Virus record (IMG/VR): IMGVR_UViG_3300020171_000073
Span: 1-40,617 of that record
Strand: one strand, 5' to 3'
From: a virus
DNA length: 40,617 bases
How positions within the stretch are numbered: position 1 is the first letter of the stretch; every line of letters starts with the position of its first letter. Under the pieces are notes generated by a model, which saw only the letters and a list, made by a program, of their open reading frames with translations, was not told the DNA's origin and ran no database searches. Positions 20,553-27,716 of the stretch are shown piece after piece. Both the position numbers and the translations under genes were made by a program.

Positions 20553-22716
20553 GCTTATATCCTTTGAAATAGCGACTAATAAAAATTATGAACCTAACTG
20601 GCATCACGAAATAATCGCTGAATCATTACAAGATATTGAAGCGGGTAAATTGAGATATTTGATGATAATGTGTCCGCCGAGAAGCGGGAAAAGTCAACAA
20701 GCAACAATAGATTTTCCAGCGTGGTATTTAGGCAAACATCCAGATAAGGAAGTAATTACCGCAAGTTATTCAGGCGAACTTGCTTTCAAGTTTGGCGGTG
20801 AGACCAGAGACTTGATAAGTTCGGTAGCTTATAAGTCAATTTTCCCCAATGTTCTTTTAAAAGAAGATGAAAAAAGCAAAGGGAACTGGCGGACTAGACA
20901 AAATGGAAGTTATATCTCATTAGGCATCGGCGGAGCGGCGACTGGCCGGGGCGCTGATATATTTATCATTGATGACCCTTTAAAAAACAGGGAAGAAGCT
21001 AACAGCCAGACTTTCAGGGACTCGAGGTGGGACTGGTATCGTTCAACCGCCAGGACTAGATTATCACCCACCGGAGCAATAATTTTAATTCTTTGTTTAA
21101 CTGGCGATACATCAATTTTAATGGCTGATGGTTCAAAAAAATTGCTTCGTGACATACGAATAGGAGATAGAGTTAAAACATATAATAATGGAAAGTTGTC
21201 TGATTCGTTCGTTAAAAATTGGAAGAACAATGGTCAAGATTTTATCTTGAAAATTATAACGAGTTCTGGTAGAATTATAAGAGGAAATGAAAGACATCCA
21301 TTTCTTACTTATCATAACGGTAAATTACAATGGACAAGAATCAAAGACTTAACTACGGAACACAAAATCGTAACCTTAAAGGACAGTGGGGAAAATGGAA
21401 AGGAAAACATTGCCTTGAATGTAAAAAGCCAGTTTCAGCACAAGGGTATTGTTCCTCGCACTATGCGAAGAAAATGTGGGCTGATGGTTATCGTTCACCA
21501 TCTTTTTATAATAAAAGGTCTCGCCTTAATACGAAACTCAAGTTTCTTTATGGCATTACTCTTGAGGAATATGAGAGACTTAGTAAAGAACAAGATGGAA
21601 AGTGTGCCATTTGCGGGCAACTGCCTGAAATTAATGCTCGTGCCCGCTGGAGTGGCAAGCTCTGCGTTGACCACTGCCATAAAACAGGAAAAGTTAGAGG
21701 ATTGTTATGCAATAATTGCAACCTCGCAATTGGATATTCTAAAACTGAAAAAACAGCCCTTGCTGTGGCAAAATACATCAGATTTCACTCTTGAAGATAT
21801 TATTTCAGTTAATCCTGATGGCGTTGAAGAGGTATTTGATATACAGATAGAAAAAACTGAAAATTTTATAGCTAATGGCGTTGTTAGTCATAACACTCGG
21901 TGGCATAAAGACGATTTGGCCGGCAGACTTCTTGCACAAGAGGGCGATAAATGGAAAGTTATTTGTTTTCCAGCAATAGCCATTGAAGATGAAAAGTTTA
22001 GAAAAAAAGGCGAGGCATTATGGCCCAGCAGATATTCGCTTAAAGAGATTTTAGATATAAAAAATACCTTAGGAAGTTATGAATTTTCAGCTCTTTATCA
22101 GCAAACTCCTATTTCTTCCGAGAGCCAGGAGTTCAAAGAAAGCTGGTTTAAATATAGGACTTTGGAATATGTTGACCATCTGCAGACCAGAAACTTTTTA
22201 ACGATAGATACGGCAATGAGTGAGAAAGCCAGCGCGGATAATGTGGGTTGGTGCAGGAACTTCGTTGACAGGGAGAATAACTGGAATTTGATAGCTTTCA
22301 AGACCAAAGATAATCCAAGGGATTTAATCAGCAGGATATTTCAACTCCAGGAAGAAGATGGCTATGAAAAGATAGGCATTGAAAAGACGATTTATTCCGA
22401 TGTGCTTAAGTTTTTACTTGAAGATGAACAGAGAAAAAGGAATAAGTTTCTACCAATCGTAATGGTGGAGCATAAGCAGATAGCCAAAGAAACCAGAATT
22501 AGAGGTTTGATACCGAGATATGAAAATAAGACTATCTACCATATTGACGCTAAAGATTTAGAGGAAGAACTTTTAAACTTTCCTAAAGGGGTTCACGATG
22601 ATGTGTGCGACGCCGCCGCTTACCAATTCCAAATAGCCGAACCTCCGGCGGGATTAAGGGAAGAATTGGGAGTTTTGAATAATCGCAAGAGGTTCGGGCA
22701 TAATTTAACAAAATGA
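20473..22716 (+). CDS. terL: terminase large subunit (TerL), interrupted by an intein
   Basis: 747 residues as translated, 480 after removal of the 267-residue intein. ATPase: Walker A CPPRSGKS at 67-74, Walker B ADIFIIDD ending at 168. The coupling motif TRWHKDDLAGRL follows the intein. Nuclease: FLTIDTAMSEKASADNVGW gives the first Asp, and the end holds GVHDDVCDAAAYQF. TerL cuts and pumps DNA through the portal. The intein lies just before the TRW motif, at residues 208-474, so active enzyme requires splicing. ATG 20473 is the first start; an inner Met (QMVRQM) is possible because of the long overlap with terS. A separate HNH gene lies in another frame within the intein. Confidence 0.95.
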   Translation: MRTNNSARLRTELEEEIQMVRQMAQSELISFEIATNKNYEPNWHHEIIAESLQDIEAGKLRYLMIMCPPRSGKSQQATIDFPAWYLGKHPDKEVITASYSGELAFKFGGETRDLISSVAYKSIFPNVLLKEDEKSKGNWRTRQNGSYISLGIGGAATGRGADIFIIDDPLKNREEANSQTFRDSRWDWYRSTARTRLSPTGAIILILCLTGDTSILMADGSKKLLRDIRIGDRVKTYNNGKLSDSFVKNWKNNGQDFILKIITSSGRIIRGNERHPFLTYHNGKLQWTRIKDLTTEHKIVTLKDSGENGKENIALNVKSQFQHKGIVPRTMRRKCGLMVIVHHLFIIKGLALIRNSSFFMALLLRNMRDLVKNKMESVPFAGNCLKLMLVPAGVASSALTTAIKQEKLEDCYAIIATSQLDILKLKKQPLLWQNTSDFTLEDIISVNPDGVEEVFDIQIEKTENFIANGVVSHNTRWHKDDLAGRLLAQEGDKWKVICFPAIAIEDEKFRKKGEALWPSRYSLKEILDIKNTLGSYEFSALYQQTPISSESQEFKESWFKYRTLEYVDHLQTRNFLTIDTAMSEKASADNVGWCRNFVDRENNWNLIAFKTKDNPRDLISRIFQLQEEDGYEKIGIEKTIYSDVLKFLLEDEQRKRNKFLPIVMVEHKQIAKETRIRGLIPRYENKTIYHIDAKDLEEELLNFPKGVHDDVCDAAAYQFQIAEPPAGLREELGVLNNRKRFGHNLTK
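21094..21894 (+). mobile_element. intein in TerL
   Basis: Codons 208-474. The N-terminal splicing block is C1-LTGDTSILMADGSKK, with IRIGDRVKTYNNGK. Block B is RGNERHPFLTYHNGKLQW, with the TxxH-type His. The C-terminal blocks are VFDIQIEKTENFIANGV and VVSHN, followed by Thr as +1 residue. Cys1, penultimate His and final Asn are present, so splicing looks feasible. Between about intein residues 97 and 230 the TerL frame has no recognisable domain; that DNA instead encodes an HNH enzyme in another frame. Confidence 0.92.
21330..21794 (+). CDS. endonuclease-VII-like HNH gene nested out of frame within the intein
   Basis: 154 residues, in the -1 frame relative to TerL, wholly inside the intein. 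N-terminal possible zinc part: HCLECKKPVSAQGYCSSHYA. The catalytic part is typical of recombination endonuclease VII: YGITLEEYERLSKEQDGKC, AICGQ, CVDHCHKTGKVRGLLCNNCN, LAIGYSK. It has its own ATG and its own TGA 100 bases before the intein end. An in-frame TAA lies two codons before ATG, so there is no longer fusion in this frame. It has no SD, like most genes here. It probably acts as the intein's homing endonuclease in trans. Two compensating sequencing indels are the alternative explanation. Confidence 0.85.
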   Translation: MDKNQRLNYGTQNRNLKGQWGKWKGKHCLECKKPVSAQGYCSSHYAKKMWADGYRSPSFYNKRSRLNTKLKFLYGITLEEYERLSKEQDGKCAICGQLPEINARARWSGKLCVDHCHKTGKVRGLLCNNCNLAIGYSKTEKTALAVAKYIRFHS

Positions 22717-23039
22717 AACAATATATTACAAATAAACAATGGCAAGAATTGACTGATAATCAGGCAATTAATCTTATAAAAAACATTGATTATGATGATG
22801 AAGTTGGCTTAGGGATTGGTCAAATGATAGAATTTTTAGGAGATGATTTTAATGAATTACATAAAGAAGTTTATATTAACGTTGAAGAAAATGAAAAATG
22901 GTGTGTCAGTCAAGGTTGGGATGGATATGGTGGATACGACGAACCAACTTATGGTAATTGTTTATGTGATGCCCTTTTTGAAGTAGTTAAAAAGAAATTA
23001 AATGAGAAAAATAACCCAACAACAACCCGAAGTCCCTAG
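22713..23039 (+). CDS. hypothetical acidic protein
   Basis: 108 residues starting at the TerL stop (ATGA). Acidic, helical, with LTDNQAINLIKNIDYDDEVG and a Gly/Tyr/Trp cluster (SQGWDGYGGYDEPTYGNCL). More AT-rich than TerL and the portal gene, as expected for a later insertion (moron). Function unknown. Confidence 0.6.
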   Translation: MKQYITNKQWQELTDNQAINLIKNIDYDDEVGLGIGQMIEFLGDDFNELHKEVYINVEENEKWCVSQGWDGYGGYDEPTYGNCLCDALFEVVKKKLNEKNNPTTTRSP

Positions 23040-23166
23040 AGAGTCATTAACCGAACCAGCCAGACTAATGCTTGGGATGTATGAACGTATGAGCAACCCG
23101 CAGTTAAGAGAACAGGAAATTTTAAAAAAGAAAAGGGAAAATTACGGGTATAAATCTTTTAGATAA
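23002..23166 (+). CDS. 54-residue packaging-region protein
   Basis: Overlaps the preceding gene by 38 bases in another frame. The product MRKITQQQPEVPRES ... RLMLGMYERMSNPQLREQEI has the composition of a real helical protein. Between terL and portal, small accessory genes are common. Unknown function. Confidence 0.5.
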   Translation: MRKITQQQPEVPRESLTEPARLMLGMYERMSNPQLREQEILKKKRENYGYKSFR

Positions 23167-23220
23167 AATAAAATATGCTGTCGTTTTAAAAATGGACAGT
23201 TAAAAAAACATTCTTAAGTA

Positions 23221-23484
23221 TAGTGGGCAAACCAATTCGCCGCAACGTCTTAGGCCTGACGACGGCGACCTAGCTTGCCCACTAGGCAATAAGGAAGCAA
23301 TGAGTTGATAAGTTACGCATTGCTACTGAGTCCCCTCATTATCTTTTCTTCGGAAGGGATAATTATTAACCCAGTAGCAAGTCGTAACCGAGGGAACTTT
23401 CATTGTGCTTAATCCTTAAAGTATTTTTACATAAACAGTTAATATCCTTAGGACTATTGTATCTAGGGAATAAAGGCCTATTTT
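23221..23484 (+). ncRNA. highly structured RNA upstream of the portal gene
   Basis: No ORF here, but strong nested pairing. Stem A: 23221-23230 with 23275-23284 (10 bp). Inside it CGCCG/CGGCG (23238-42 with 23263-67) and CGTC/GACG (23246-49 with 23258-61) leave the loop TTAGGCCT. Stem D: AGCAATG/CATTGCT (23296-302 with 23318-24). Stem E: GCTACTG/CAGTAGC (23322-28 with 23372-78) encloses an 11-bp helix (23338-48 with 23353-63) capped by a TTCG tetraloop. The first loop (TAGGCCT) is complementary to AGGCCTA (23474-80), four bases before the portal ATG. It could be a regulatory 5' leader or a separate packaging RNA. Confidence 0.7.
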
Positions 23485-25242
23485 ATGGGACTAAAAACTT
23501 TTGAAAATGAAATAGAAAATTACGTTACCCAGAAGCAGGATATTCTGCCTGATTATGCTTTTAGCCAGTATCAAATGGTCAAGGATATTTTGATGTTCCA
23601 GAATAATCAGTATTATTCAGGCAACATAGACTCCCAAGGGGATTATAAATATTGGTTTGACCATATCGCTCCAGCTATTGATAACGAGGTTAAAAACATT
23701 GATTTTGACACTAAAGACATTTTTTTGGTGAGTGAGCGTAAGAATGACGATGTTAGGGTGTTTTTGGCCAATTCTGAGCTTAAGGAATGGCTGAAAAGGA
23801 CTGGCCAAGCCGAGAAGTTGAATGAGTCAATCGAGATGTTTTCAGGATATGGGAATGTGGTGTTTAAGAAAGTTAAGAAAGATTATATCCTTTTCGACCC
23901 TTTGAACTTCTATGTCATCAACCAGACAGCCAAGACATTGGACGATTCACCGGTAATTGAAAGGAACGAAATGACCGGCAGCAAACTCCAGTCTTACCGA
24001 AAAGTTTGGGATGATGATATGATTGCTAATGTTCTAAAAGACTGTAAAGTTCAGGGCAAGTCAACGACCAAAGACGGCAAAAAAGAAAACACCGATTCTG
24101 TCTATTACGAAATCTACGAGAGAAACGGCGAAATTTCCTTGTTTGATTATAAGACTTTCACCAATAAAGAACCTGAAGAAGAAGATAAGGACGAATTTTT
24201 ATTGGCTAAGGTAATCTTTGCCGGACTAGGGGATAATAAAGTCATAGGCAAAGATGACAAGGGTTATATTCTTTATTGCGAAGAACTTAAGGAAATGCCA
24301 TACAGAGAAGCCCATAGGGGCAGGTATCACGGCCGGTGGTGGAGATATGGGCTTTATGAGATTTTGATGGATACCCAGATAGCGATTAACTACAATGGCA
24401 ACGAGATTAGGCACGCTTTGGAGTTCGGGGCTAAACAGATATTCAGGAGTGCTGATTCCATCATCGCTAAGAATGTCCTGACTGACTTGTCAAGAGGCGA
24501 TATTATCAAATCTTCGGATATACAGATGATTAAAATAGACTTTCCGCAGATACAGGAATATGTCCTTGAGTATAACAGGTTGGTCCAGCTTATCAGGCAA
24601 CTGGCTAATTCCTTTGAGGTGGCGACTGGTGAAACTTTACCTTCCGGCACGCCATTCTCTTTAGGCGCGATGATGAATGTCAATGTCGGCAAGCTGTTTG
24701 ATTACATTAGGGAGAAATTGGGTTTGGCTTTTAAGGCGGTATTCAATGATTGGATACTTCAGGAGCTTTTTAAAGAGATTAAACAGCAAAAGATTTTAAA
24801 ACTTACCAATAATCCCGAATACATCAAAAGATACAAGGAGATTCTGGCTGATAGCTGGTATGTTAATAATCTGGTTAATCTCGGCCCGCATACTCCAGAG
24901 ATAGCCGAAGAACTTAAAAAGGGAATAATCGCCAAATTAGACAAGCAAAAAGAGTTCTTTATCGAAACTGAAAGCCAGATGTGGGATGACTTCAAGGCCG
25001 GAGTGGAAGTGGTTATAACTGGGGAATCAATCAATTTGGATGCGATAAATAAAAAATATATTTCCCTAATTCAACTTGAGCAAGATCCAAACAGAAGAGC
25101 ATTTTTATTAGACAACATATATTCAATAAATAATATTGATATTACTGGAATACCAAAAGCATTACCAGCGCAACCAACGATAATGCAAAATCAACCATTA
25201 AGACAACCAGTTCAGACAGAAAAAACTCCACAACCAGTTTAA
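23485..25242 (+). CDS. portal protein
   Basis: 585 residues, a usual portal length. The pattern is that of portal proteins: helical start, clip and wing region (IAPAIDNEVKNIDF, SGYGNVVFKKVKKDYILFDP), then YHGRWWRYGLYEILMDTQIA and long helices of the stem and crown (NRLVQLIRQLANSFEVATGE), with a Pro/Gln tail (QPTIMQNQPLRQP). Portals form the dodecameric ring at one capsid vertex through which TerL pumps DNA. Order terL-portal-scaffold-capsid is canonical. No SD; the 23221-23484 RNA fold precedes it and may occlude the start. Confidence 0.8.
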   Translation: MGLKTFENEIENYVTQKQDILPDYAFSQYQMVKDILMFQNNQYYSGNIDSQGDYKYWFDHIAPAIDNEVKNIDFDTKDIFLVSERKNDDVRVFLANSELKEWLKRTGQAEKLNESIEMFSGYGNVVFKKVKKDYILFDPLNFYVINQTAKTLDDSPVIERNEMTGSKLQSYRKVWDDDMIANVLKDCKVQGKSTTKDGKKENTDSVYYEIYERNGEISLFDYKTFTNKEPEEEDKDEFLLAKVIFAGLGDNKVIGKDDKGYILYCEELKEMPYREAHRGRYHGRWWRYGLYEILMDTQIAINYNGNEIRHALEFGAKQIFRSADSIIAKNVLTDLSRGDIIKSSDIQMIKIDFPQIQEYVLEYNRLVQLIRQLANSFEVATGETLPSGTPFSLGAMMNVNVGKLFDYIREKLGLAFKAVFNDWILQELFKEIKQQKILKLTNNPEYIKRYKEILADSWYVNNLVNLGPHTPEIAEELKKGIIAKLDKQKEFFIETESQMWDDFKAGVEVVITGESINLDAINKKYISLIQLEQDPNRRAFLLDNIYSINNIDITGIPKALPAQPTIMQNQPLRQPVQTEKTPQPV

Positions 25243-25243
25243 T

Positions 25244-25564
25244 ATGAGTTATTATAACTATTTTCTACCAATGTCTAAAATCTTTGAATTTAAAACCGCC
25301 CAAGAAAAGAAGCTGGAAAAGAAATATCCAGGCGCAAAACGCAATGAAGTTGTTGATATAGACAAGCGTATAGAAGAAAAGAGGCAGAAGATTTTAAGGT
25401 TTAAGGATTTGACTGTTTTAAGCGGAAGCCAACAGATGAGAATACAGGAAGCCACTAGAAAATATGCCGAGCAGACTGAATGGCTTAAAAAGGCTTACGC
25501 CGAGAGTTTTGAGGAAATGTTGGATGCCCAAATAGCCATAATGGAGGAGAAAATAATCAAATGA
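25244..25564 (+). CDS. small coiled-coil head-region protein
   Basis: 106 residues (97 if the inner ATG 25271 is used). Charged helices (FKTAQEKKLEKKYPGAKRNE, RIEEKRQKILRFKDL). Overlaps the next start by 4 bases. Possibly a scaffold or portal accessory; not recognised. Confidence 0.55.
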   Translation: MSYYNYFLPMSKIFEFKTAQEKKLEKKYPGAKRNEVVDIDKRIEEKRQKILRFKDLTVLSGSQQMRIQEATRKYAEQTEWLKKAYAESFEEMLDAQIAIMEEKIIK

Positions 25565-25833
25565 GCTATAACCTAGAATTAATTCAAAGAGTGTTAAGTT
25601 CGCAGGCGGGAGCTGAACTTATCAGGTATTTCAGCGACAAGTTATTAGAATTAGACAGCGTAATGGGACTTAACGACAAATTGCCGATGGGCGAGAAAGG
25701 ATTAGAAGCCGAAGCCCAGAAGAGGGCATATCTGAAGTTACAGGAAATATTAAAACAAATGCTAATTTGGAACGAACCGACTTTAACTCCTAAAGAGGCA
25801 GAAGATAAAAAAGCAAAAGATTCTTTTAGATAA
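25561..25833 (+). CDS. hypothetical head-region protein
   Basis: 90 residues, helical (LELIQRVLSSQAGAELIRYF, EGLEAEAQKRAYLKLQEILK). Starts within the upstream stop (ATGA). Function unknown. Confidence 0.6.
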   Translation: MSYNLELIQRVLSSQAGAELIRYFSDKLLELDSVMGLNDKLPMGEKGLEAEAQKRAYLKLQEILKQMLIWNEPTLTPKEAEDKKAKDSFR

Positions 25834-25849
25834 TTAACTAATTAAATTT

Positions 25850-26104
25850 ATGGCTCGACCAAAAAAAATAGAAAAGCCAGTTTACAGCGATCCACCCGTT
25901 GAAACTCTGGCCATTCCAGAAACTTCAAAAGAAGTCAGTAAAAATAAGGTGGATATTTACACCTACACCATTAATCCGGAAGGTTTAAAGGTCTTAAATC
26001 AATTAGTCAGGACTTATAGCCTTGAATTACACGGCAAGGATTATAAGGATTTGGCTAAGCAGTTTATTGAAAAAAATAAGGATAAACAATATGTCGCCAA
26101 ATGA
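25850..26104 (+). CDS. hypothetical head-region protein
   Basis: 84 residues: basic Pro-rich start (ARPKKIEKPVYSDPP), then alpha/beta (YTINPEGLKVLNQLVRTYSL). No family. Confidence 0.55.
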   Translation: MARPKKIEKPVYSDPPVETLAIPETSKEVSKNKVDIYTYTINPEGLKVLNQLVRTYSLELHGKDYKDLAKQFIEKNKDKQYVAK

Positions 26105-26237
26105 ACCCGAATCAAGGGAATTTACCGAAAGGGAACTGGAAAAAATGACCAGTAAAGGAGATATAGAATCACAGAAAAAAGCTTTCTTTGAACGTAATAA
26201 GGGGCATTTCGTTCCACCTTCGGAAAAGAAAAAGTAA
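26091..26237 (+). CDS. 48-residue charged protein
   Basis: Start at ATG 26091 (SPNEPESREFTERELEKM); the longer frame would overlap the upstream gene by over 80 bases. Overlaps that gene's end by 14 bases. Highly charged helix, unknown function. Confidence 0.5.
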   Translation: MSPNEPESREFTERELEKMTSKGDIESQKKAFFERNKGHFVPPSEKKK

Positions 26238-26258
26238 TTATAATTAAAAGGATTAACT

Positions 26259-26603
26259 ATGAAAAAATACAAATTTAAGTTAGGTCAAATTTTAACTTAT
26301 AAGGTTTTTGATAGCACTTATTGTTCTAAATGTGGAGAATATACTGGAACTAAAGAAAAAAATGTTAAAGGTAAGATTCTTAAAAGAAGTTATGAAAGTT
26401 TAATGACAATGATGGATTTTGAACCGACTAATGAAATTAAGGAAAATCCAGATGGGACAATAATAAACAGACCATATCGTCAAGATATAAAATTAGAAAA
26501 TTATCCGCCTAAACCAGAACCTTGTTATACATTAAAAAGAAATAATAGCAAGAAAAAAGATTATATATCAGAAGAAGAATTATTGAGACAAATTAAAAAG
26601 TAA
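26259..26603 (+). CDS. hypothetical AT-rich inserted gene
   Basis: 114 residues, basic; YCSKCGEYTG may bind zinc and KRSYESLMTMMDFEPTNE follows. Markedly AT-rich against the scaffold gene after it and separated from it by a terminator, so it is probably a moron. AAAGGATTAACT precedes ATG. Confidence 0.55.
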   Translation: MKKYKFKLGQILTYKVFDSTYCSKCGEYTGTKEKNVKGKILKRSYESLMTMMDFEPTNEIKENPDGTIINRPYRQDIKLENYPPKPEPCYTLKRNNSKKKDYISEEELLRQIKK

Positions 26604-26616
26604 CTTTACAACTTAT

Positions 26617-26685
26617 AAAGGATTAACAAACTTGGTGAACCTGCGCAGGTTACTAATGGTTTTGTTAATCCTTTCCATTAGTAAC
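26617..26685 (+). promoter_or_regulatory. two mutually exclusive hairpins before the scaffold gene
   Basis: Stem 1: AAAGGATTAACAAA (26617-26630) with TTTGTTAATCCTTT (26661-26674), 14 bp perfect. Stem 2: GTTACTAATGG (26649-26659) with CCATTAGTAAC (26675-26685), 11 bp perfect. The strands interleave with no linker between 26674 and 26675, so both full stems cannot form together. The palindrome AACCTGCGCAGGTT lies in the loop of stem 1. A terminator follows at once, which is the layout of a transcriptional switch. Confidence 0.6.
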
Positions 26686-26686
26686 T

Positions 26687-26718
26687 AGACGGGGTTATCA
26701 AGCCCCGTCTTTTTATTT
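26687..26718 (+). terminator. rho-independent terminator before the scaffold gene
   Basis: AGACGGGG (26687-26694) pairs with CCCCGTCT (26703-26710), followed by a T-run. It would separate packaging from capsid transcription. Confidence 0.88.
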
Positions 26719-26749
26719 CGCTCCAGATGGAGCATAACCAAACAATCGT

Positions 26750-27430
26750 ATGACAGATGTCACACAACCGTCCTCTCAGCAGGGAGCAAATGCAGATGCT
26801 GACGAGTTTAAGCCGAAGTCCGAAGCGGAAATCCGCCAAGACATTATCAATGAGTTGGAGTTAGATGAGGAATTAGACACCGACAAAATTGATAAACTCG
26901 TAAAAAAAGAGGCAGACCATCAGACTACACTATCTACCGCTATCAGGCAGAAACAAGACAGAAGAAAAGAAGCCGATATTGCGAAAGCAGATAAAGAAGC
27001 CTTGGAAACTAGGATTAAAGCGGCTGGAATTGACCCGACTACGGGTCAGCCATTCAAAAAAGACTTAACCCAGGATGAGATTGACCAGAGGATTCAATCG
27101 GGGGTTAAGAAAGGTTTGTTTGACGACAAACTCGAATCAATGGGGTTTAGTGATGGCTTAAGAAAAGAAATTAAGGATTACTGCGAATTTAAGAAATGTT
27201 CGCTTAAAGAGGCGTTGGAAGTCCCTTTCATCAAATCAATAATGACTGAGGAAGAAAAAGAGAATATGAACGACAACGCTTCTCTCGTAGGCGGACGATT
27301 AACTAAGACTGGCTCTAAGGCTAAAGTTGACGCGCCTTCTATGTCCGACTTTGATATGAAATCGCAAGACGGGCGTAAAAAGTATGATGAGGCTAATAAT
27401 AAATACATTGATAGCCTGAAAGCTGGTTAA
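26750..27430 (+). CDS. scaffolding protein
   Basis: 226 residues, low in aromatic residues, highly charged, helical: an acidic start (NADADEFKPKSEAEIRQDII), a coiled-coil middle (RQKQDRRKEADIAKADKEAL) and a basic C-terminus (GRKKYDEANNKYIDSLKAG). Composition, length and position immediately before the capsid gene are those of phage scaffolds, which guide capsid assembly and then leave. No protease domain seen. Confidence 0.72.
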   Translation: MTDVTQPSSQQGANADADEFKPKSEAEIRQDIINELELDEELDTDKIDKLVKKEADHQTTLSTAIRQKQDRRKEADIAKADKEALETRIKAAGIDPTTGQPFKKDLTQDEIDQRIQSGVKKGLFDDKLESMGFSDGLRKEIKDYCEFKKCSLKEALEVPFIKSIMTEEEKENMNDNASLVGGRLTKTGSKAKVDAPSMSDFDMKSQDGRKKYDEANNKYIDSLKAG

Positions 27431-27444
27431 GAAAGTAAAATACA

Positions 27445-27716
27445 ATGGCTAATGATTTATCTCCGTTTTCACCGGAGCTTTGGTCAAATGATATACAGGG
27501 AGTTTTCTTTCGGGAAAACCTGGCCTTGGAATTGGCTGATACCACAATGGACGGTTTAGTGATGTATGGCGACACTCTTAATAAGCCATACGCCCAGCCG
27601 TTAGTGGATTCAGCCTATACCAAAGGAACGGCTGTAACTATCTCTGACCAAACTCCGACTAACGAATATTTAAGCGTGGCAACCGCAAGGCAGATCGGCG
27701 GTTACTACGATGACAT
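27445..27716 (+). CDS. major capsid protein, exon 1
   Basis: The first 90 residues (starting ANDLSPFSPELWSNDIQGVF, ending ARQIGGYYDDI) form the N-terminal part of an HK97-type capsid protein of the group with PxxW start. The reading frame then enters the intron and soon stops (TAG 27736). The proposed 5' splice site follows GACAT: this pairs with GTGTC (27724-27728) to form P1, with the required U-G pair and an 8-base loop as in the T4 td intron. Joined to exon 2 the codon is ATA (Ile) and the protein reads YYDDI-LQNKYDW, 395 residues in all. Confidence 0.82.

Noticed and set aside
20910-21778. Open frames on the - strand inside terL
   Set aside because: They are shadows of terL and the nested HNH gene and show no protein-like features.
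23378-23395. Similarity of AAGTCGTAACCGAGGG to the conserved end of 16S rRNA (AAGTCGTAAC)
   Set aside because: Only about ten bases match and the surrounding fold is different, so it is not an rRNA fragment.
26617-26685. A full H-type pseudoknot made of both long stems
   Set aside because: There is no linker to cross the 14-bp stem, so both complete stems cannot exist together; alternative hairpins are more likely.
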